A program made the translations under genes and the position numbers. DNA of 27,025 nucleotides, taken from contig CAUGNZ010000030.1 of assembly GCA_959601045.1 (NCBI GenBank), positions 1 to 27,025 on the forward strand, given 5' to 3'. Origin of the DNA: an uncultured Collinsella sp. (GTDB lineage Bacteria; Actinomycetota; Coriobacteriia; Coriobacteriales; Coriobacteriaceae). The notes below the pieces were generated by a model. That model had not been told where the DNA came from, searched no databases, and worked only from the letters and a program-made list of their open reading frames with translations. Below, one piece after another: positions 22,452-27,025 of the stretch; within the stretch, counting starts at the first letter, position 1, and each line of letters starts with the position of its first letter.

Positions 22452-25231
22452 CAGAATCCTCCAAACTCACGATCTTCACGTGCCATCTCGGCGTCGACAG
22501 ACTCCAGCGCGGCAAGCCCCTCCTCGTCCAACAGGACCTCGCGCGGCTTGGAACCGTCGGGCGGGCCGACGACACCCTTTTCTTCCAGCATATCCATAAT
22601 ACGCCCGGCACGCGCATAGCCAACCTTCAGACGACGTTGCAGGCCAGATGTGGAGCCAAGCTGCGATTCCACCACAATATGGGCGGCTTCCCAAATGAGC
22701 GGATCATCGTCTTGCGGCTCGGCGACTCCGGTACGGACAATGCCGCCGCCACCCGCCATGGACATGGAAGCGGGCGCCACGGCAGACAGGATCTCCTCGT
22801 GGTAGTCGGGCTCGCTCTGCGACTTGACGAACTCGACGACCTCGTTGATTTCATCATCCGAGACAAAGCAGCCCTGGATACGGCGAGGCTTGCCCCAGTC
22901 GACCTTGGAGAACAGCATGTCGCCCAAACCGGTGAGCTTTTCGGCACCCATCTGGTCGATGATGACGCGCGAGTCGATGCCCGTGGCGACATTAAAGGCG
23001 ATGCGGTTGGTGATGTTGGCCTTGATAAGGCCCGTCACTACGTTGGAACTGGGGCGCTGCGTGGCCACGATAAGATGAATGCCGGCGGCACGGCCCAGCT
23101 GCGCAATACGCACAATCGAGGCCTCGACATCCTTACCGGCGACCATCATCAGGTCCGAGAGCTCGTCAATGATGATGACCAGGTAGGGCATCTTTTGCGG
23201 CGGGTTGTCGTAATGCTCAAACTCGCCGGCGGCCTGCTTTTCGTTGTAGGTCGAGATCTTACGCACGTTGAGACGCTCGAAGACCTTCAGGCGACGCTCC
23301 ATCTCGGACACGGCCCATTGCAGAGCGCTCGCGGCCTGCTTGGGCTCGGTCACCACGGGCACATAGAGATGCGGCAAACCGTTATAGCCCGCAAGCTCGA
23401 CGCGCTTGGGGTCGACCATGATCAGGCGAACGTCCTCGGGAAGCGCGCGCATGAGCAGGGTCGTGATGATGGAGTTGATCATCACCGACTTACCAGAACC
23501 GGTCGTGCCGGCGATCAGCAGGTGGGGCATCTTGGCAAGGTCGGCGACGACCGGCGTGCCCTCGGCATCTCGACCGATGGCCAGCTCGAGCGGACCGCCC
23601 TTCACATAGGGAAGCACGTCGCCCAGGTTGACGTTCTGGCGCTTGCGATTGGGGATCTCGATACCCACAAGCGAGGTACCGGGGATCGGGGCAAAGATGC
23701 GCACCGACTGAGCAGCGAGCGAAAGCGCGATATCGTCCTCGAGGCTCGAAATCTTGCTCACGCGCTCGCCCTCGCCAGGTTGCAGCTTAAAGGTCGTCAC
23801 CGTGGGGCCGGCGATCCAGCCGACCACGCGGGCACTGCGGCCAAACTCAAGCAAGGTGGATTGCAGTGACTCGGCAGTCTGTTCCAGCTCCTTGTCAGAT
23901 GACGCGGAGGACGCCGACTGCGGGTTGGCGTGCAGGATCTCGAGCGGCGGAAGCTTGAGGCCGTCCTCTTCTTCGCCCTCGTTATCTGCGGCGCCGCCGT
24001 CCGCTCCCCCATCGCTAGCCGCAGCCGATTCGACAGCACTCGAGGCAAACGCATCGGCAACCTTGGGATGCTTCAAGAAGTCGGGGATCTGAGGTGCTGC
24101 CGAAACAGGATTCACGGCAAACGGCGGCTCGGACTCGTCGATCTTATCGGGGTCGTCTTCCATCGAAAGCTGACCGGTTACCTGGTCGCGCTTTGCATGG
24201 CGGCGCGGCAGCAAAGTTGTCTTTGCGGTCTCAATCGGAGCCTCGTCATCCTCGTCATCGCCCTCGGTGAGCTCAATCTCGCTATCGGACCAAGACGGGT
24301 CGGGCTCGCTTGTATTGAGCTTAGGCGCAGCCTTGCCCTTCTTGGCATGGCGGCGCGGCAGCAGCGTCGTCTTAGCGCGCTCAACCTCAACCGACTCGGA
24401 CACGTCGACAAACGGATTCTCGTCCTCGTCGTCATCGTCCAAAACCGGGTCCACATCGTTGCCCATGACCGTGGTCACGGCAGCATCGGAGCCCTTTTGA
24501 CGAAGAATGCTCAGGTGCGGACGGGCAACGCCGGGCACCGACAGGGCTTCGTCGTCACCCCACGGGCTGGCGTTGACATCGGCACGACGGCGCTCGGCAA
24601 AATCGGCCGCACGGTCGCGAGCAGAGCGCAGCACGCCACCCACCGAAAAGCCGATGATGACCAAGCCCACGACGACAAGGCCCAACAGGACTACCATCGC
24701 GATAGGCTTACCCAGGGCATTCTGCAGCGCACTCGCAATAAACGCACCGATGTAGCCACCCGAGGCGGACAAATTTTGCGGCGTGAACATAAGGTCACAC
24801 GAGACACTCGTACCCGGCACCATCAGCGAAAGAATGGAGACGACGGCGATAAAGACCACGGCTCCGCCCGCAACAGAGCGCACGTTGAGCGGCGAGTCCT
24901 CGCCTAAAAAGAGCGTGGCGGCAAACAGCAAAATAACGATCGGCAGCACGTAGGCGCCCAGACCAAAGCCCAGGTGGTAGAAACCGGCAACCGCAGCCGT
25001 AACGGGTGCAGTCGCCGGCGAAATCACGGCAATGAAGGACGCAATCGCCAAAACGGCGATGACCACGCCGGCGATATCGCGGTTGGCCGAGGGCTCGACC
25101 AGGGGCTCAAAATCGTCGAAGTCGGTCTCGTGGCCCTTATTGGCACGAAGATGGGAACCGGCACCCTTAGCAGATGCCGGTTGGTTGTTGGCTTTATTGC
25201 CTTTGGCGTTTTGTGCAGATCCGCGCGCCAA
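22451..25231 (-). CDS. ftsK: DNA translocase FtsK/SpoIIIE
   Basis: A 926-residue septal DNA pump. The N-terminus has about four membrane helices (54-70, 88-109, 119-138, 160-198), followed by a disordered acidic linker (about 210-450), then the motor: GTTGSGKS Walker A (575-582), IIIDELSDLMM Walker B, and a C-terminal winged-helix gamma domain (RRLKVGYARAGRIMDMLEEKGVVGP) that reads KOPS/SRS-like DNA. The linker carries two identical AKTTLLPRRHAK motifs 50 residues apart (286-297, 336-347). The start codon is TTG: GGAGG stands 6 nt before it and no ATG or GTG is near. It begins 1 nt after the rnj stop. Confidence 0.95.
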   Translation of the reverse strand: MARGSAQNAKGNKANNQPASAKGAGSHLRANKGHETDFDDFEPLVEPSANRDIAGVVIAVLAIASFIAVISPATAPVTAAVAGFYHLGFGLGAYVLPIVILLFAATLFLGEDSPLNVRSVAGGAVVFIAVVSILSLMVPGTSVSCDLMFTPQNLSASGGYIGAFIASALQNALGKPIAMVVLLGLVVVGLVIIGFSVGGVLRSARDRAADFAERRRADVNASPWGDDEALSVPGVARPHLSILRQKGSDAAVTTVMGNDVDPVLDDDDEDENPFVDVSESVEVERAKTTLLPRRHAKKGKAAPKLNTSEPDPSWSDSEIELTEGDDEDDEAPIETAKTTLLPRRHAKRDQVTGQLSMEDDPDKIDESEPPFAVNPVSAAPQIPDFLKHPKVADAFASSAVESAAASDGGADGGAADNEGEEEDGLKLPPLEILHANPQSASSASSDKELEQTAESLQSTLLEFGRSARVVGWIAGPTVTTFKLQPGEGERVSKISSLEDDIALSLAAQSVRIFAPIPGTSLVGIEIPNRKRQNVNLGDVLPYVKGGPLELAIGRDAEGTPVVADLAKMPHLLIAGTTGSGKSVMINSIITTLLMRALPEDVRLIMVDPKRVELAGYNGLPHLYVPVVTEPKQAASALQWAVSEMERRLKVFERLNVRKISTYNEKQAAGEFEHYDNPPQKMPYLVIIIDELSDLMMVAGKDVEASIVRIAQLGRAAGIHLIVATQRPSSNVVTGLIKANITNRIAFNVATGIDSRVIIDQMGAEKLTGLGDMLFSKVDWGKPRRIQGCFVSDDEINEVVEFVKSQSEPDYHEEILSAVAPASMSMAGGGGIVRTGVAEPQDDDPLIWEAAHIVVESQLGSTSGLQRRLKVGYARAGRIMDMLEEKGVVGPPDGSKPREVLLDEEGLAALESVDAEMAREDREFGGF

Positions 25232-25232
25232 A

Positions 25233-26903
25233 CTAAACCTCCATGACGACCGGGATGATCATCGGACGAGTGCGCGTACGACTCCAGATAAAGTTAGAGA
25301 GCGAGTCGCGCACGGCCTTGCGAATGGCATCGGAACCGCTGCTCGTAAAGCTGAACTTGCCCTTCTCAATCGTCTTCATAATAGACGCGGAGGCATCCTC
25401 GGAGAACTGGTCGTCGATGGCAAACGAGACGCCGCGGCCCGAGAACTCGATGGCCTCAATCTTCTTGTGCTTGAGCGAGACGATGGCGACGGCCGTGACC
25501 ATACCGTCATTGGCGAGCTTCTGGCGATCGCGCAGGACGATGGGGTCGGTATCGCCGATACGCAGGCCGTCGACGTAGACGACGCCGGACTCGACGGGCG
25601 TACCACGCTTGACGATACCACCGCGCATCTCGAGCGTGTCGCCGTTATCGAGGATAAAGATGTGATCATCCTTGATGCCCATCTTGCGGGCCAGCTGGGC
25701 ATGGGCGCGCAGATGCACGGCCTCACCGTGAACCGGCATAAAGTACGTGGGCTTGGCCATGGCCATCAGGAGCTTAAGCTCCTCCTGGCTGCCGTGGCCC
25801 GAGACGTGGACAAGAGCACGGTTCTTATCCCACACGTCGCAGCCGAGCTTGGCCAAGCTGTTGACGACCTGCTGAACGGCTTTCTCGTTGCCGGGAACGG
25901 GAGTTGCCGAGAGGATGACGGTATCGCCCTCGTGGATAGAGAGCGTCTTGTGCTCGCCATTGGCCATGCGGGACAGGGCCGACAGCGGCTCGCCCTGAGA
26001 ACCGGTGCACATGACGACGATCTTGTCGTCGGGCAGGTTATCGATATCGAAGGCATCGATGATATCGGCATCGTCGATGTTGAGGTAGCCCAGCTCGCGC
26101 GCGACGCGGGTGTTGGTGAGCATGGAGCGACCGGTCACAACGACCTTACGGCCGCACTTGCGGGCGGCATCGCAGATCTGCTGCAAACGATGGATATGGC
26201 TCGAGAACGAAGCGACGAACACGCGACCCGGGGCGTTCTTGATGGCATGCAGTAGGTTGGGACCAACCTCGGCCTCGGACTTGGTAAAGCCGGGAACCGT
26301 GGCATTGGTGGAGTCGGACAGCAACAGGTCGATGCCCTGCTTGGCAAAGCGGCTGATAGCGGCATAGTCGGGCGTGACACCATCGATGGGCGTCTGGTCG
26401 AGCTTAAAGTCGCCAGTGTGCATAACGGTGCCCTGATTGGTGCGAATGAACACGCCCAGAGCGCCGGGGATGGAGTGCGTCATCGAGAAGAAGTCGAGCG
26501 AGATGCCGCCGAGGTTGACATGGCTGCCGCCCTTAACCTCGCGGAACTTGGGTGCGCGGATGCGGAACTCAGAAAGCTTGCCTTCGATAAAGCCAAGCGT
26601 CAGCTTGCTCGAGAAGATGGGCACCTTGTTGTTGAGGTCCTGCAGCAGATACGGAAGCGAACCGGTGTGGTCCTCGTGGCCGTGGGTGACGACGATACCG
26701 CGGAGCTTCTCCTCGTTCTCCAGAACATAGGTGTAGTCGGGAAGCACCAGGTCAATACCGGGCTGGGAATCGTCGGGGAACATGAGGCCAGCGTCAACGA
26801 GCACCATGTCGTCGCCGCATTCGAAGACCGTCATGTTCTTGCCGATGCCGTCAAGGCCGCCGAGCGGAATGATCTTCAAGGGAGATGATTTTTTAGCTGC
26901 CAT
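25233..26903 (-). CDS. rnj: Ribonuclease J
   Basis: A 556-residue metallo-beta-lactamase/beta-CASP RNase with 5'-exonuclease and endonuclease activity in mRNA and rRNA processing. It has HGHEDH (74-79), the MHTGDFKLD and SDSTNA metal-ligand segments, the beta-CASP core with CTGSQGEP, and HVSGHGSQEELKLL followed by MPVHGE near the third metal ligand. N-terminal extension is absent, so it resembles RNase J1 of Firmicutes and actinobacterial RNase J minus its long tail. ATG 26903 has AGGA about 14 nt upstream, more distant than usual. It heads the run of seven genes to cinA; the genes are spaced by -1 to 27 nt. Confidence 0.96.
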   Translation of the reverse strand: MAAKKSSPLKIIPLGGLDGIGKNMTVFECGDDMVLVDAGLMFPDDSQPGIDLVLPDYTYVLENEEKLRGIVVTHGHEDHTGSLPYLLQDLNNKVPIFSSKLTLGFIEGKLSEFRIRAPKFREVKGGSHVNLGGISLDFFSMTHSIPGALGVFIRTNQGTVMHTGDFKLDQTPIDGVTPDYAAISRFAKQGIDLLLSDSTNATVPGFTKSEAEVGPNLLHAIKNAPGRVFVASFSSHIHRLQQICDAARKCGRKVVVTGRSMLTNTRVARELGYLNIDDADIIDAFDIDNLPDDKIVVMCTGSQGEPLSALSRMANGEHKTLSIHEGDTVILSATPVPGNEKAVQQVVNSLAKLGCDVWDKNRALVHVSGHGSQEELKLLMAMAKPTYFMPVHGEAVHLRAHAQLARKMGIKDDHIFILDNGDTLEMRGGIVKRGTPVESGVVYVDGLRIGDTDPIVLRDRQKLANDGMVTAVAIVSLKHKKIEAIEFSGRGVSFAIDDQFSEDASASIMKTIEKGKFSFTSSGSDAIRKAVRDSLSNFIWSRTRTRPMIIPVVMEV

Positions 26904-27025
26904 AGGTTAGTGTGGTTTCCTTTCTTCGAAACGGGTCTGGAACAACCGACGGGGCGCTTCTGGCAAACCGACCGCCGGGAACGTACAAACATGCATCGCA
27001 GAGTCGATGCAATAACCACAGTATG
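26904..27025. other. Leader/upstream region of rnj at the window edge
   Basis: No gene is seen in these 122 bases. A 7-bp stem TGCATCG/CGATGCA (26992-26998 with 27005-27011, 6-nt loop) is followed on the minus strand by TGTTTGT and could be a weak terminator of an upstream gene outside the window. No clear promoter is found. Confidence 0.3.

Noticed and set aside
22442..23869. A 475-codon open frame on the plus strand opposite ftsK
   Set aside because: A shadow of the FtsK motor domain; Asp/His/Arg-rich without recognisable features.
25032..26255. A 407-codon open frame on the plus strand opposite rnj
   Set aside because: A shadow of RNase J; no initiation signal or domain.

Overview
This 27 kb window looks like ordinary chromosome from a moderately high-GC Gram-positive bacterium, most likely a Coriobacteriia member related to Collinsella. 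That assignment is inferred from gene content: actinobacterial-type LexA boxes and a lexA/LysM/nrdR neighbourhood, combined with a Firmicute-like pgsA-cinA-recA-rny-spoVS-miaB order and a DUF1836 regulator. I recognise no prophage, transposase, CRISPR array, rRNA or tRNA.

Layout. 1-2.4 kb (+): the end of apt, a secreted NlpC/P60 cell-wall hydrolase, and a DegV/FakB-type fatty-acid-binding protein. 2.4-4.1 kb (-): a DUF1836 putative regulator and thioredoxin reductase. 4.2-5.5 kb (+): a GT28/MGDG-synthase-type glycolipid glycosyltransferase. 5.5-5.9 kb: a gene-free stretch packed with long inverted repeats. 5.9-7.3 kb (-): LysM protein, nrdR and dut, divergent from lexA and a DUF1624 membrane acyltransferase (7.5-8.8 kb, +), with three LexA boxes between them. 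8.8-12.8 kb (-): spoVS, miaB, miaA, hflX. 12.8-15.5 kb (-): RNase Y and an uncharacterised GHKL ATPase. 15.7-17.6 kb (-): recA-recX with a LexA box inside the promoter. 17.8-26.9 kb (-): a tightly packed block rnj, ftsK, rodZ-like, yajQ, rimO, pgsA, cinA.

How they fit together. lexA, recA-recX and the LysM-nrdR-dut unit form an SOS core, with a probable division inhibitor and nucleotide-pool genes in one LexA-controlled transcript. RNase J, RNase Y, MiaA, MiaB, RimO and HflX cover RNA decay, tRNA/ribosome modification and ribosome rescue. FtsK, the RodZ-like protein, PgsA, NlpC/P60, the glycosyltransferase and DegV cover division, envelope and lipids.

The most novel signal is a 29-bp palindrome placed in the promoter regions of both degV and the DUF1836 gene (25/29 identical). 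It suggests an undescribed DUF1836-controlled fatty-acid-binding-protein circuit. Other notable signals are two inverted palindromic elements with a conserved core and different but still self-pairing arms, a hairpin that buries the nrdR start codon, 11-bp phased repeats upstream of recA, and an orphan GHKL ATPase coupled to RNase Y.
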